Positions 17,978 to 27,479 of a stretch of DNA of 64,000 bases are shown one piece after another. The position numbers and the translations under genes are program-made. The stretch spans positions 1 to 64,000 of the forward strand of contig JANXEK010000006.1 in assembly GCA_025058595.1 (NCBI GenBank), given 5' to 3'. The notes beneath the pieces are model-generated. The model did not search any database. It saw nothing but the letters and a program-made list of their open reading frames with translations, and was not told the origin of the DNA. The stretch's first letter is position 1. Each line of letters opens with the position of its first letter. The DNA is from Candidatus Bathyarchaeota archaeon (GTDB lineage Archaea; Thermoproteota; CALKCG01; B24; DRYS01).

Positions 17978-18766
17978 ATGCTCAAACTTATAGGGTTAGG
18001 GTTGAACGTATATGGCATAACGCTTGAAGGTTTAATCGAAGCTAGATCGAGCGATAAGGTATACGTAGAATTATATACAAGTATCATACCTGGTCTAACC
18101 TTAGATATCCTTAAGGGGGTTATCGGTAAAGAGTTAAACTTACTTAAACGTAGGGATCTTGAAGATGGATATGAACGTATTATCGAGGAAGCTGGTAGGT
18201 GTGACATCGCGTTATTAACCCCCGGCGACCCGCTTATAGCTACCACTCATATGTCCCTAGTGATTGAAGCATATAAGAGAGGTATACCTGTAAAGGTAGT
18301 TAATTCTGCTTCGATAATCTCCGCTATTTCGAGTGCTACAGGCTTGCATATATATAATTTCGGCAGAATAGTAACTTTAACCAAGGTTAGAGGCGGAGCT
18401 CTTCCTCTAACTGTTTACGAAGTTGTCGAGGATAACCTGAGTAGAGGTCTGCATACATTAATACTCTTAGATCTTGACGTGGAGGAAGGATATTGGGTGA
18501 GTATAGGTGAAGCCGTAGAGATCCTCGAGATTATGGAGGCTAGGATGGGTAGATCTGTTTTCGGTAGCGATAGGTTAGTAGTAGGTGTTGCTAGGGTTGG
18601 ATCCACGGATTTTATCGTTAAAGCTGATAGGTTATCTAAGATTAAGTATTACGACTTCGGAGGTCCACCACATAGTTTAGTTGTACCTGGTAGGTTACAT
18701 TTCATGGAGGTTGAGGCGCTGCTATGCCTCGCAGAAGCACCCCGGGATCTTCTGAGGAAGAGTTAA
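17978..18766 (+). CDS. dphB: Diphthine synthase
   Basis: SAM-dependent methyltransferase that builds diphthamide on the elongation factor 2 histidine (Dph5/DphB). The 262-residue protein has the tetrapyrrole-methylase-like fold: MLKLIGLGLNVYGITLEGL at the N-terminus, the conserved LLTPGDPLIATTH (near 77-89), SIISAISSATGLHIYNFGR (near 108-126), and the C-terminal PHSLVVPGRLHFME. Length and motifs are normal. The 3' end overlaps the DUF357 gene by 43 bp. Confidence 0.96.
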   Translation: MLKLIGLGLNVYGITLEGLIEARSSDKVYVELYTSIIPGLTLDILKGVIGKELNLLKRRDLEDGYERIIEEAGRCDIALLTPGDPLIATTHMSLVIEAYKRGIPVKVVNSASIISAISSATGLHIYNFGRIVTLTKVRGGALPLTVYEVVEDNLSRGLHTLILLDLDVEEGYWVSIGEAVEILEIMEARMGRSVFGSDRLVVGVARVGSTDFIVKADRLSKIKYYDFGGPPHSLVVPGRLHFMEVEALLCLAEAPRDLLRKS

Positions 18767-19014
18767 AGGTGAGAGTTTTAAGGTATATACAGGGTATGTA
18801 TAGAGTTCTATCAGAAGCTAAGTTTACGGAGGTTCCTGTCACTATCTCCCCGTCAGAGGTTAAGATGCTAATCGACTGGGTTAAAAGTTATGTAGAGGAT
18901 TCAAGAGCGTTCCTAGATAGAGGGGATGTAGCTTCGAGTTTAGTAGCTGTATGCTATGCAGAAGGGATTATGGAAGCTTTAAGGCTCCTTAAGTTAGCCG
19001 AATTCGAATGGTGA
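18724..19014 (+). CDS. DUF357 family protein
   Basis: A 96-residue, mostly helical archaeal protein. The segment SYVEDSRAFLDRGDVASSLVAV is followed by CYAEGIMEALRLLKLAEF, which matches the DUF357 family (two long helices, often next to cytidylyltransferase genes). The chosen ATG overlaps dphB by 43 bp; a GTG just after the dphB stop would drop the first ~15 residues and still keep the domain. The gene ends 7 bp before ribL. Function unknown. Confidence 0.78.
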   Translation: MPRRSTPGSSEEELKVRVLRYIQGMYRVLSEAKFTEVPVTISPSEVKMLIDWVKSYVEDSRAFLDRGDVASSLVAVCYAEGIMEALRLLKLAEFEW

Positions 19015-19021
19015 AGATAAG

Positions 19022-19468
19022 ATGGGTAAGAAGGTAATAGCATCCGGGGTTTTCGATATAATCCATATGGGACACGTATATTTTCTAAGGAAAGCTAAAG
19101 AGATCGCAGGTTATGATGGAGAGCTTATAGTGGTAGTTGCTAGGGATTCTACTGTGAAAGCTAAGAGTGGTAGATCGCCTGTGATACCGGAGGAGGAGAG
19201 ACGTACTATAGTAGAGGAATTGAAACCAGTAGATCGAGCTATCCTTGGCTATGAACCGCCTTCGATTCGAAGAGTAATCGAAGAATATCGACCTGATGTT
19301 ATAGTATTAGGATATGATCAGGATGAAATCGAAGAGGAGGTTAGGAAGGCTATAGCTGATTTAAACGTTAAAATCGAACTTATTAGGATAGATAAATTCA
19401 AACATTCTAGCGTATCGAGTTCTACGGATATCAGAGGAAAACTTGAATTATACAGAGGTGATAAGTGA
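19022..19468 (+). CDS. ribL: FAD synthetase (archaeal RibL, cytidylyltransferase type)
   Basis: Transfers AMP to FMN to form FAD. The 148-residue protein has the nucleotidyltransferase signature ASGVFDIIHMGHVYFLRKA (HMGH near residues 16-19). VVARDSTVK and the C-terminal SSVSSSTDIRGKL correspond to the ISSTxI-type motif. The following gene makes FMN, so the pair completes flavin cofactor synthesis in one operon. A glycerol-phosphate cytidylyltransferase is the main alternative in this fold family; the ribK neighbour favours RibL. Confidence 0.88.
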   Translation: MGKKVIASGVFDIIHMGHVYFLRKAKEIAGYDGELIVVVARDSTVKAKSGRSPVIPEEERRTIVEELKPVDRAILGYEPPSIRRVIEEYRPDVIVLGYDQDEIEEEVRKAIADLNVKIELIRIDKFKHSSVSSSTDIRGKLELYRGDK

Positions 19469-19469
19469 A

Positions 19470-20147
19470 GTGGTAGACAATAGAAGGATGAAACCCTTAT
19501 ATCTATTAGCTTTAATCAAGCTTACAGAATTAGGTGCTCATAGAAAATTCATAGAGATCTCTACGAGAAGGTTAGGCTCTATTTTAGGATTGAGCCAGCA
19601 ATCCGCTTCCAGACTTTTAAGGAGACTCGAGGAGGAGAAGCTAATAGAGAGGGATAAAAGCTTCAAGAGCAGTAGGGTTAAGGTGACTATGGAGGGATTT
19701 GTCCCCATTATAGATCTATACAATATGCTTAAAAATATCCTAGAAAAGCCAACCATACTAGTGTTCCGCGGTACAGTCTTCTCAGGTCTAGGTGAGGGGG
19801 CATACTACGTTAAAGTATATTCTAAGTTTTTCCTGGAGAAGCTAGGCTTCATACCGTATCCAGGTACCTTGAATGTGAAACTTAAAAGCTTGGACGATAT
19901 TAAGATCGCTAGAAGCATACTTATGCTTCCAGGCATTAACATTAAAGGGTTTAGTAACGATAGTAGGAGTTATGGTGATGTTAAATGTTATAAAGCATAC
20001 CTTAGAGGTGAAGAGGTATACATTGTATTCCCTGAGAGAACGCATTATGGGGCGGATGTAATCGAAATAATCTCTGCTGAGAATATTCGTGAGAAGCTTA
20101 AACTTAGAGATGGTGACATCGTAGATGTCGAAGTTCCAGTATCCTAG
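19470..20147 (+). CDS. ribK: CTP-dependent riboflavin kinase with N-terminal winged helix
   Basis: Phosphorylates riboflavin to FMN using CTP, an archaeal enzyme unrelated to the bacterial kinase. Residues 1-~85 form a winged helix (LSQQSASRLLRRLEEEKLIE), and ~90-220 form the RibK barrel (VFSGLGEGAYYVKVYSKFF, GFIPYPGTLNVKL). The HTH suggests autoregulation, as in other archaeal HTH-RibK fusions. I chose the GTG at 19470, 2 bp after the ribL stop, because GAGGTGAT lies 7 nt upstream. An in-frame TTG at 19443 would add nine residues. It overlaps the endonuclease V gene by 23 bp. Confidence 0.9.
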   Translation: MVDNRRMKPLYLLALIKLTELGAHRKFIEISTRRLGSILGLSQQSASRLLRRLEEEKLIERDKSFKSSRVKVTMEGFVPIIDLYNMLKNILEKPTILVFRGTVFSGLGEGAYYVKVYSKFFLEKLGFIPYPGTLNVKLKSLDDIKIARSILMLPGINIKGFSNDSRSYGDVKCYKAYLRGEEVYIVFPERTHYGADVIEIISAENIREKLKLRDGDIVDVEVPVS

Positions 20148-20778
20148 GTTAAATCTGAATAGATTCGAAAGAGCTCAGAAAATAATAGCTTCCAAAGTTA
20201 TCACTTCAGATATATTTCGTAGTCCTCCGAGACGGGTTGCTGGTGTAGATGTAAGTTTTAGGGGTGAGCTGGGCTGTGCTGCTTCAGTCGTAGTAGATAT
20301 CCTATGTATGGAGGTTCTAGATGTAAGCTATGCTATAGGTGAAGCTCCTATACCGTATTATCCAGGTTTTCTAGGTTTCAGGGAGGTCCAGTTATCGATG
20401 AAGTCTATTAAGAGATTGAGAGAGTGGTTCGATATACTACTTTGCAACGGTCACGGTATAGCTCATCCTAGATTCTGCGGTTTAGCATCGCATATAGGTG
20501 TAGTGTTAAATATCCCTACTGTAGGTGTAGCTTTGAACCCGTTGAAGGATTTCGAATACGAGAAGCCTTCTAGAGAGGGGGAGGCTAAACCTATATTCTA
20601 TTCAGGTAGGCATGTCGGATACGTGATACGTCGTGGTGCGAAGTACCTATTCATATCACCCGGTAATATGGTTTCTCCTGATTCTTCTCTAGAGATAGTC
20701 AAGATATGCTTAGGTATCCATACACTCCCCGAACCTCTGCACCTCGCTCACATATACTCTAAGAGCTACTTATGGTAG
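20125..20778 (+). CDS. nfi: Endonuclease V (deoxyinosine repair)
   Basis: Cuts DNA near deoxyinosine, a deamination product that is important at high temperature. The 217-residue protein has the catalytic Asp in VAGVDVSF (near 39), the PGFLGFREVQL segment (near 77-87; the usual form is PGxLxFRE), and CNGHGIAHPRFCGLASHIG (near 109-127). GVALNPL and YVIRRGAKYLFISPGN complete the fold. ATG start with GGTGACATC upstream. Last gene of the plus-strand run; a 94-bp gap follows. Confidence 0.93.
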   Translation: MSKFQYPRLNLNRFERAQKIIASKVITSDIFRSPPRRVAGVDVSFRGELGCAASVVVDILCMEVLDVSYAIGEAPIPYYPGFLGFREVQLSMKSIKRLREWFDILLCNGHGIAHPRFCGLASHIGVVLNIPTVGVALNPLKDFEYEKPSREGEAKPIFYSGRHVGYVIRRGAKYLFISPGNMVSPDSSLEIVKICLGIHTLPEPLHLAHIYSKSYLW

Positions 20779-20872
20779 TTCGCACCTTACATTTGATTTT
20801 AACATGTCAAATATACACGTCTATTATAAAAGAATTTATATCAAAGATGTTTTAACATATGATACTTAGTGT

Positions 20873-22183
20873 ATGTATGTGAGAACCGGTATGAAGGTAG
20901 TAGCCGCCGCTCTATTATGTCTTATAACCGGTATTATCGTAGGTTATCTCGTCGGAAGTAGGTTCGGCGTAGTTCCATCAGCGGAATATGAAAGGATTAG
21001 AACTGAGTATACATCTCTAAAAGCAGCGTACGATAAATTGAGTAGTGATTACAGTAATGTGTTAGCCGAGCTTAACGTGCTGAAGAAGCCTTTGAAGGTT
21101 GGTTTCATATATGTTGGGCCTATTCTCGATTACGGGTGGACACGTGCTCATGATGATGCTCGTAGGTATCTGGAACAGATATTCCCTTGGATCGAAACTA
21201 TACCTGTAGAAAGGGTTCTCGAGGCTGATTGTCCAAGGGTTATCGATAGGCTTATAACAGAGGAGAAATGCGATGTCGTATTCACTACGAGCTTTGGCTT
21301 TATGGATGCAACATACGAAGCTGGCGAGAAGTATCCAGATAAAATATTCTTCCACTGCTCCGGCTATAGGAGGAGAGCGAATGTAGGTACATACTTCGCA
21401 GAGTTCTACCAGCTATACTATCTCAATGGACTTATAGCAGGTGCTCTAACGAAAACCAATAAGATAGGATATGTTGCGGCGTATCCGATACCTGAGGTCG
21501 TTCGTCATATAAACGCTTTTGCTCTAGGTGTTAAAGAGGTTAACCCCGATGCTAGGGTGGATGTTAGATGGCTATTCGCATGGTATGATCCATCTAAAGC
21601 TAGGGAAGCTGCTGAAGCACTTATAGCATGGGGTGCAGATGTGTTAGCGTTTACGGAGGATTCTCCTACAGTGGTCGAGGTTTGCGAAGAATATACGACT
21701 AAACGCGGTAAGCCTGTATACTCCTTTGCTCACTACAGTCCTATGCTTAGATTCGGGGAGAACTCCTGTGTTAGCGGGCAGCTTGTACGATGGGAGGTTA
21801 TATACGCGGATATCCTCTCGAAGATACGATCTGGATACTATACCTCAAAGAATCTGGAGAACGTAGATTATTGGTGGATGCTTAGGGAGGGTGCCGTAGA
21901 ACTTGGAGCTGATTACGGTGTGCCTATAAACCCGAAGTTCATCCCTATACTTAAAGGGAAGTATATGGATCATCCAGAGTTCGGTAGGATAAGTATCTAC
22001 GATCTTGTGATGAAGAGGTTAGAGCAGATGTCCGAGGATACCGTTATATTCGATCCGTTCACAGGGCCTATCTACGATAATAAAGGAAGTCTTAAGGTGA
22101 AGCCCGGCCGTAGGATGACTCACGATGAATTATGGACGATAGATTGGTTTGTAGATAATATCATCGCTGAGGTACCTAGATGA
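20873..22183 (+). CDS. BMP/PnrA-like substrate-binding protein of a nucleoside ABC importer
   Basis: A 436-residue membrane-anchored binding protein. Residues ~8-28 form a hydrophobic anchor, then a short coiled-coil linker (~35-65), then the Bmp domain: VGFIYVGPILDYGWTRAHDD, TSFGFMDATYEAGEKYP and VNPDARVDVRWLFAWYDPS. BMP proteins bind purine nucleosides or related compounds. The three genes that follow supply the ATPase and both permeases, so the importer is complete. No lipobox Cys is seen, consistent with an uncleaved N-terminal anchor. Confidence 0.92.
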   Translation: MYVRTGMKVVAAALLCLITGIIVGYLVGSRFGVVPSAEYERIRTEYTSLKAAYDKLSSDYSNVLAELNVLKKPLKVGFIYVGPILDYGWTRAHDDARRYLEQIFPWIETIPVERVLEADCPRVIDRLITEEKCDVVFTTSFGFMDATYEAGEKYPDKIFFHCSGYRRRANVGTYFAEFYQLYYLNGLIAGALTKTNKIGYVAAYPIPEVVRHINAFALGVKEVNPDARVDVRWLFAWYDPSKAREAAEALIAWGADVLAFTEDSPTVVEVCEEYTTKRGKPVYSFAHYSPMLRFGENSCVSGQLVRWEVIYADILSKIRSGYYTSKNLENVDYWWMLREGAVELGADYGVPINPKFIPILKGKYMDHPEFGRISIYDLVMKRLEQMSEDTVIFDPFTGPIYDNKGSLKVKPGRRMTHDELWTIDWFVDNIIAEVPR

Positions 22184-22239
22184 TCCCATAGATTTTCTAA
22201 GAATCCCTCTAACCTCCTTTATACGGGGGTCTGCGATCT

Positions 22240-23721
22240 GTGATGGAAGAACTAGTAAGGATGGTGAGGATAACAAAACGTTTCTCTAACGTAGTAGCTA
22301 ATGATTCCATAGATTTTACGTTGTATAGAGGCGAAGTTCACGGTTTGCTCGGTGAGAATGGTGCTGGTAAATCAACCCTTATGAACATACTGTACGGGTT
22401 GTATAAGCCGGATGACGGTGAGATTTATGTGGAGGGGAGGAGAGTTTACATAAATTCGCCTAAAGACGCTATAAGGCTTGGTATAGGGAGAGTTCCTCAG
22501 CTTCCAGAGCTGGTTGAAAGTTTAACCGTAGCTGAGAATTTAACGGTGTTACTACCCGGCCTCCATGCCAGTAGCGGTTTAGACTATATACTGGAGGTAG
22601 CAAGGAGGTATGGTATCTCGCTAGATTTCGATGCCATAGTCTATCATCTATCCTTCGGGGAGAAGCATAAGATTGAGTTGATTAAAGGTATAGTAAGGGG
22701 TTCTAAGATACTCATACTAGATGAGCCTACTACGATGCTCTCACCATGGGAGGTTAATTCGCTCTTCGATTGTATATCGAAGATGAGGGATGAGGGTAGG
22801 GGTATAGTCTTTGTATCGCATAGGATACCAGAGGTCTTAAGGATAGCTGATAGGATTACCGTACTGAGGAGGGGTAGATGTGTTGCATCTGTTACTAGGA
22901 ACGAGGTCGATGAACATGAGCTCGTCAGGCTTATGATCGGTACGGATATCGATAGGCATACGGTTAGGGATAGGGTGGAGCTGGGGGAGGAAGTGCTTCG
23001 GGTTGAGGATCTCCATGTACTGGATGATATGGGTGGTGAAGCTGTTAGAGGCGTAAACTTCTACGTTAGAAGAGGCGAGATATTCGGTATAGCAGGTGTT
23101 GCTGGTAATGGGCAGAGGGAACTTGTAGAAGCTATAACAGGTTTAAGGGATGTTAGTAGAGGTAGAATCCTTATAAAAGGTGAAGAGCTATCCTCTCCGA
23201 GGCGTTTCCGTCTATATGGATCGCATATACCTGATGAGCGTATCGGATTAGGTTTATTACCTTCGTTTACGGTTCTAGATAATATCGCCTTAACATTCTA
23301 TAAGAATTTTTCGAATAATGGTTTTATTAAGTTTAACGAATTGAAATTGCATACTGAAAGGCTCGTCGAAACATACGATGTCGTCACTCCTAGCCTAGGA
23401 ACTCTAGCAGGTAAACTCTCTGGAGGTAATATAGCAAGGCTGATCTTAGCTAGAGAGCTTTCAAGCGATAAAGATCTGATCGTCGCGGTTCATCCGACTT
23501 TCGGTTTGGATATCGCTTCAACCAACAAGGTTAGAAAGCTTCTACTCGAACTTAGAAGGAAATCAGCTGTGCTCCTAGTATCTGAGGATCTAGAAGAAAT
23601 ACTTCAACTTAGTGATAGGATAGCCGTTATGTATGGAGGAAGATTCGTAGACATCGTAGAGGCGGATGAGGCGGATCCTGAGAAGATAGGGTTAATGATG
23701 AGCGGTGTTATGGGGTCATGA
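22240..23721 (+). CDS. ABC importer ATPase, two ABC domains (nucleoside/sugar type)
   Basis: A 493-residue double ATPase. Domain 1 has Walker A GENGAGKST (near 38-46), signature LSFGEKHKIEL and Walker B ILILDEPTTML. Domain 2 has a degenerate Walker A (GVAGNGQRELVEA, no GKS/T) but an intact signature-like LSGGNIARL. A weak second Walker A is normal for this importer class. The gene lies 56 bp after the binding protein and overlaps the first permease by 4 bp. Confidence 0.94.
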   Translation: MMEELVRMVRITKRFSNVVANDSIDFTLYRGEVHGLLGENGAGKSTLMNILYGLYKPDDGEIYVEGRRVYINSPKDAIRLGIGRVPQLPELVESLTVAENLTVLLPGLHASSGLDYILEVARRYGISLDFDAIVYHLSFGEKHKIELIKGIVRGSKILILDEPTTMLSPWEVNSLFDCISKMRDEGRGIVFVSHRIPEVLRIADRITVLRRGRCVASVTRNEVDEHELVRLMIGTDIDRHTVRDRVELGEEVLRVEDLHVLDDMGGEAVRGVNFYVRRGEIFGIAGVAGNGQRELVEAITGLRDVSRGRILIKGEELSSPRRFRLYGSHIPDERIGLGLLPSFTVLDNIALTFYKNFSNNGFIKFNELKLHTERLVETYDVVTPSLGTLAGKLSGGNIARLILARELSSDKDLIVAVHPTFGLDIASTNKVRKLLLELRRKSAVLLVSEDLEEILQLSDRIAVMYGGRFVDIVEADEADPEKIGLMMSGVMGS

Positions 23722-24803
23722 AGGTTAAGATGATACATGGTTTGAAGATAGAGAGACGGGAGGAACCGGGTTTACCAGCTAGGATTCTTCTAAAGGTTCT
23801 AGCTGTAATCCTCTCATTCCTTTTCTCGGCTATATTATTCGCTATCAGCGGTATCGATCCATGGTACGCTTATACGCTTATATTCGTAAGATCGTTTACA
23901 TATTCAGGGTTAGCTGAGATAACGACTAAGCTGATCCCGATACTGCTTTGCACGGTAGGTCTTATCGTAGCGTTTAAAGCTGGTATATGGAATATAGGTG
24001 CCGAAGGCCAGCTACTTCTAGGAGCGGTAGGAGCGACTTGGATAGCCCTCTTCGTAGACGTATACGATCCGCTTCGTCTACCTCTAGCTTTACTGGTAGG
24101 CATGATATTCGGGGCTTCATGGGCGCTTATACCCATAATATTGAAAGTTAGATTGAACGTGAACGAAATAGTTTCGACGCTTATGATGAATTATGTAGCT
24201 AGCGGGATAGTAGACTATCTAGTTTACGGGCCGTGGAAGGGTGCTCGTGAATGGGGATTCCCATATACAGATAAATTTCCAGATACCGTATGGCTTCCGC
24301 TTATACCAGGTACAAGGATACACTGGCCTACACTCATATTCGGTGTGTTTTCATCTATAATGGTGTATATGCTATTCTCTAAAACCGTTTTAGGCTTTGA
24401 GATGAAGGTATGCGGTCAGGGAAGGAAGATTGCAGACTATCTAGGTATGCCATATGGTAGTAGACTGATGATAGCTATGGTTATAAGCGGAGGGTTAGTA
24501 GGTTTAGCCGGCGTAGGGGAGGTATGCGGTGTGCATAGACGTTTAAGGTATGCATCCTCGATATCCTCCGGGTATGGATACACAGCTATAATAGGGGCAT
24601 GGCTTAGCGGGTTGAATCCTCTAGGCTCCATCCCATCCGCATTCCTCCTCGCATTTCTACTAACCGGTAGAGATATAATCCAGGTATCCCTAGGTCTTCC
24701 GTTTGCAACCTCGAATATATTCAACGGATGCATCCTTCTATCGATGCTCGTGGTCGAAGCTTTGGGAAGGTACCGTGTAAGGTGGGGTAGATGGACTATA
24801 TAA
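23718..24803 (+). CDS. ABC importer permease 1 (nucleoside/BMP type)
   Basis: A 361-residue integral membrane protein of the BPD_transp_2 family, with about nine or ten hydrophobic segments. The motif KAGIWNIGAEGQLLLGAVGA (near 90-109) and NVNEIVSTLMMNYVA (near 146-160) are hallmarks of these permeases. It partners with the permease at 24791, which overlaps by 13 bp. Together with the ATPase and binding protein it forms a complete importer, likely for nucleosides. Confidence 0.93.
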   Translation: MKVKMIHGLKIERREEPGLPARILLKVLAVILSFLFSAILFAISGIDPWYAYTLIFVRSFTYSGLAEITTKLIPILLCTVGLIVAFKAGIWNIGAEGQLLLGAVGATWIALFVDVYDPLRLPLALLVGMIFGASWALIPIILKVRLNVNEIVSTLMMNYVASGIVDYLVYGPWKGAREWGFPYTDKFPDTVWLPLIPGTRIHWPTLIFGVFSSIMVYMLFSKTVLGFEMKVCGQGRKIADYLGMPYGSRLMIAMVISGGLVGLAGVGEVCGVHRRLRYASSISSGYGYTAIIGAWLSGLNPLGSIPSAFLLAFLLTGRDIIQVSLGLPFATSNIFNGCILLSMLVVEALGRYRVRWGRWTI

Positions 24804-25708
24804 CGGAGTTCATCGCTATGATGATAAGCGCTAGTACGGCTATCCTACTAGCTGCTTTAGGCGAGATATACGCTGAACGTTCAGGCGTATTGAATCTAGG
24901 TGTAGAGGGTATGATGGCTGTAGGTGCTACTATAGCCTTCTACGCAACTCTATCCACAGGTAATATTATCATAGGCCTGCTCTCAGCTAGTATATCGGGT
25001 ATGCTTCTATCCCTCATACATGGGTTCATCTCGATAACGATTAGATCCAACCAGGTGATATCTGGTTTAGCTCTATCCATGATGGGTTTAGGTATAAGCT
25101 CCCTTATAGGTAGGAATCTTATAGGTACCCCTCTACGTAATTCCTTAGGCATTATAGAGGTAGCTTTACTATCCGATATACCTGTCATAGGAGCATTCTT
25201 CAGACAGAATGCGTTAACGTTTTTCTCATATATACTCACAGCTATCCTATGGTATATACTCTTCAAGACTAAGATAGGCATAGCTATAAGGATGGTAGGT
25301 GATAACCCTAAGTCTGCCGACTCGCTAGGTATAAACGTATACACTGTTAGATATAGATGCACCCTACTCGGAGGCGCTTTAGCAGGTTTAGCTGGGGCGT
25401 ATCTAAGTGTAGCATATACGCCTACGTGGATAGAAGGTATGACAGCCGGTCAGGGATGGATAGCTCTCGCTCTTACGGTATTCTCCGCCTGGAATCCACT
25501 CTACGCTCTTATAGGCTCTTATCTATTCGGCGGGATAAGGATACTACAATTCAGATTACAACCACTAGGCTTATCCCCTCCTCTCCTATCCACTCTACCA
25601 TACCTATTTACGATAATATCGTTAGCACTCCTTAACATTGAGAAGATTAGATGGAGGATAGGTGCGCCTCAACATCTTGGTAAACCATACCATAGGGAGG
25701 AAGCCTAG
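24791..25708 (+). CDS. ABC importer permease 2 (nucleoside/BMP type)
   Basis: A 305-residue second permease, with the family motif AERSGVLNLGVEGMMAVGA (near 27-45), the RSNQVISGLALSMMGLGI segment, and GALAGLAGAYLSVAYTPTW near 197-215. Hydrophobic segments span nearly the whole length. Last gene of the importer operon; the convergent translin-like gene ends 19 bp later. Confidence 0.93.
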   Translation: MDYITEFIAMMISASTAILLAALGEIYAERSGVLNLGVEGMMAVGATIAFYATLSTGNIIIGLLSASISGMLLSLIHGFISITIRSNQVISGLALSMMGLGISSLIGRNLIGTPLRNSLGIIEVALLSDIPVIGAFFRQNALTFFSYILTAILWYILFKTKIGIAIRMVGDNPKSADSLGINVYTVRYRCTLLGGALAGLAGAYLSVAYTPTWIEGMTAGQGWIALALTVFSAWNPLYALIGSYLFGGIRILQFRLQPLGLSPPLLSTLPYLFTIISLALLNIEKIRWRIGAPQHLGKPYHREEA

Positions 25709-25726
25709 GTGAAGGCTATACGCTTA

Positions 25727-26359
25727 TCATCCTGTAAGCTTCGATAGAGCTTCGATAAGCTTCTTCTTACCCGATTCGAAGAATAGCTCGCTCTCGGTAG
25801 TCTCCACCATCCTCCTAGCTACATCGATCTTATGTCTAAGCCTACCGGATAGAGCTGGCGGCCCTTCTATGAGGAGTAATTCCTCGTATATCCACTTCAT
25901 AATCCTAGAATATTCTTCAGCATTCACGAAATCTCCCCTCCTCAGATACTCTAATACACCCCGTCTAAGCTCGCCTACGAGATCTGCTAAACCTAATATA
26001 TAGGTAGATGGGCTTACGTTCAGCTCCTCTGGAAGCTTAGGTATTATCCCATCGGTACAGCATAGATAAAGGTATGCTTCTACATACTCTTGGCAAGCCA
26101 TCCTATACGATTCCATCCCGATTACCTCAGGACGCGATAATACCAGGCTTCTAAGGGTGTTCAGTCTAGACTCGGCTTCTCGTAGGTTTGTATACGCTTT
26201 CTCCGTCTCACCTCTATGACGATTAAGTATAGATAGCTTAGAGTATCTTATAACCTCTCTACAGAGTAACCTGATCTTCTCATCTAACTCTGACTCTAAG
26301 TTCAGCTCCCCCCTCAACTTCTCGAACATCCCCGTCAGTACATCACGGCTTACTACCAT
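25727..26359 (-). CDS. Translin-family protein
   Basis: A 210-residue all-helical protein resembling the archaeal translin/TRAX family (COG2178). Characteristic parts are the basic YSKLSILNRHRGETEKA near 40-56, the ACQEYVEAYLYLCCTDG segment near 109-125, LGLADLVGELRRGVLEYLRRG near 147-167, and a C-terminal LRHKIDVARRMVE helix. Eukaryotic translin-TRAX binds and cuts RNA; the archaeal role is unclear. The acidic residues that make TRAX a nuclease cannot be judged confidently by eye. It lies 69 bp downstream of taw1 on the same strand and may be co-transcribed. Confidence 0.8.
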   Translation of the reverse strand: MVVSRDVLTGMFEKLRGELNLESELDEKIRLLCREVIRYSKLSILNRHRGETEKAYTNLREAESRLNTLRSLVLSRPEVIGMESYRMACQEYVEAYLYLCCTDGIIPKLPEELNVSPSTYILGLADLVGELRRGVLEYLRRGDFVNAEEYSRIMKWIYEELLLIEGPPALSGRLRHKIDVARRMVETTESELFFESGKKKLIEALSKLTG

Positions 26360-26428
26360 ATCGAATCTATGCTGAGAGACAACTGATAATTAAGTCTTAA
26401 ACTTGCCTAATACTCTAATCCGGTCAGC

Positions 26429-27355
26429 CTACTTGGCGAGTAAAGCTACACGGCTAGGTTCGAATACATCTACCAACCGATAGCCGGTAGCCCTAGCTAA
26501 CTTATACGCGAAACTTACCACATCCTCCAGTGTAGGCATAGCATCTCTAGGTAATCTTCTAATGGACTCACCAACCCACATATACGCTTTCGGCTCTATG
26601 AAATCTGGGTTAGCCTTCTCTATGAGCTTCGCATAGCCGTCCACTCTATCCATATTCCACCCTCTAACTAAAGTTATCCTTATCACTCTCCGAGAATTTA
26701 CGAAGGTTGAGAATAGCTCCAAACTCCTGAGAACCCTATCCCACCCGTCAGGTACTAGGGGTGTCTCAAGTCTCCTGAAAGTATCTTCATCTGGACTGCA
26801 TAAGCTTATGTAGAGGTTCGTCGGATGCGACGATAACTGTTGAAGATTATCCGGCGTCGTTCCTTTAGTTACGAGGAAGCTCGTCATATTCCTACGTTTA
26901 GTCAGCTCTATGAAATCGGATAGGTATGGATAAAGGAGGCTTTCGCCTATAAGGCTTATCGCTATGTTCGTAGGGTTGAAAGCCTCCTCTAGCATAGATT
27001 TATCGATTTTAGGATTGCCTTTAAAACCTATGAGTAAACCTCTTTGAGCTTTCACCATCTCATCTATGAGTAATCTAGGCTCATCCCATCTAACGCTGTC
27101 CCCAGGTAATATCTTCATACCTTTAAAACTCCTCCAGCAATATAGGCATCTATTTAGACACCAGTAGAGAGCAGTAGTACATTGCAGGCATCTATGACTT
27201 TGTACGCCATACCATTTCTGCTTAAAACAGTATCTTCCACTCCTTAACGCTTCCCTTGTCCATTCGCAGATCTTGACAGCGCTATGCCTGTATAAACCTA
27301 CTATTCTATAGCCTTGACGATAATAGGTTTCTTCTAACTCTTCAGAAAGCTCCAA
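26429..27355 (-). CDS. taw1: 4-demethylwyosine synthase (Taw1, radical SAM)
   Basis: Builds the tricyclic wyosine base at position 37 of tRNA-Phe from m1G and pyruvate. The 308-residue enzyme has an N-terminal cysteine set (Cys56 and Cys59 of HRCLQC, among others) for a second Fe-S cluster, and the radical SAM motif CLNRCLYCW (Cys66, Cys70, Cys73). FKGNPKIDKSMLEEA and LVTKGTTPDNLQQL are typical for the family. Slightly shorter than some homologues, but all core motifs are present. Confidence 0.95.
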   Translation of the reverse strand: MELSEELEETYYRQGYRIVGLYRHSAVKICEWTREALRSGRYCFKQKWYGVQSHRCLQCTTALYWCLNRCLYCWRSFKGMKILPGDSVRWDEPRLLIDEMVKAQRGLLIGFKGNPKIDKSMLEEAFNPTNIAISLIGESLLYPYLSDFIELTKRRNMTSFLVTKGTTPDNLQQLSSHPTNLYISLCSPDEDTFRRLETPLVPDGWDRVLRSLELFSTFVNSRRVIRITLVRGWNMDRVDGYAKLIEKANPDFIEPKAYMWVGESIRRLPRDAMPTLEDVVSFAYKLARATGYRLVDVFEPSRVALLAK

Positions 27356-27479
27356 CCCAACCTACCACCGTATAGCTCCTATTTCATACGATACGCTAAC
27401 GTATACTTCGAAGTAAATTTTTCTCGAAGAATATCAGCCTAAGCTTATAGCTCGCTATCCCTATATAATCTAATCGGCT

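Noticed and set aside
22240-23721. Second ABC domain taken as mutated or broken
   Set aside because: A degenerate second Walker A is normal for nucleoside/sugar importer ATPases of this class.
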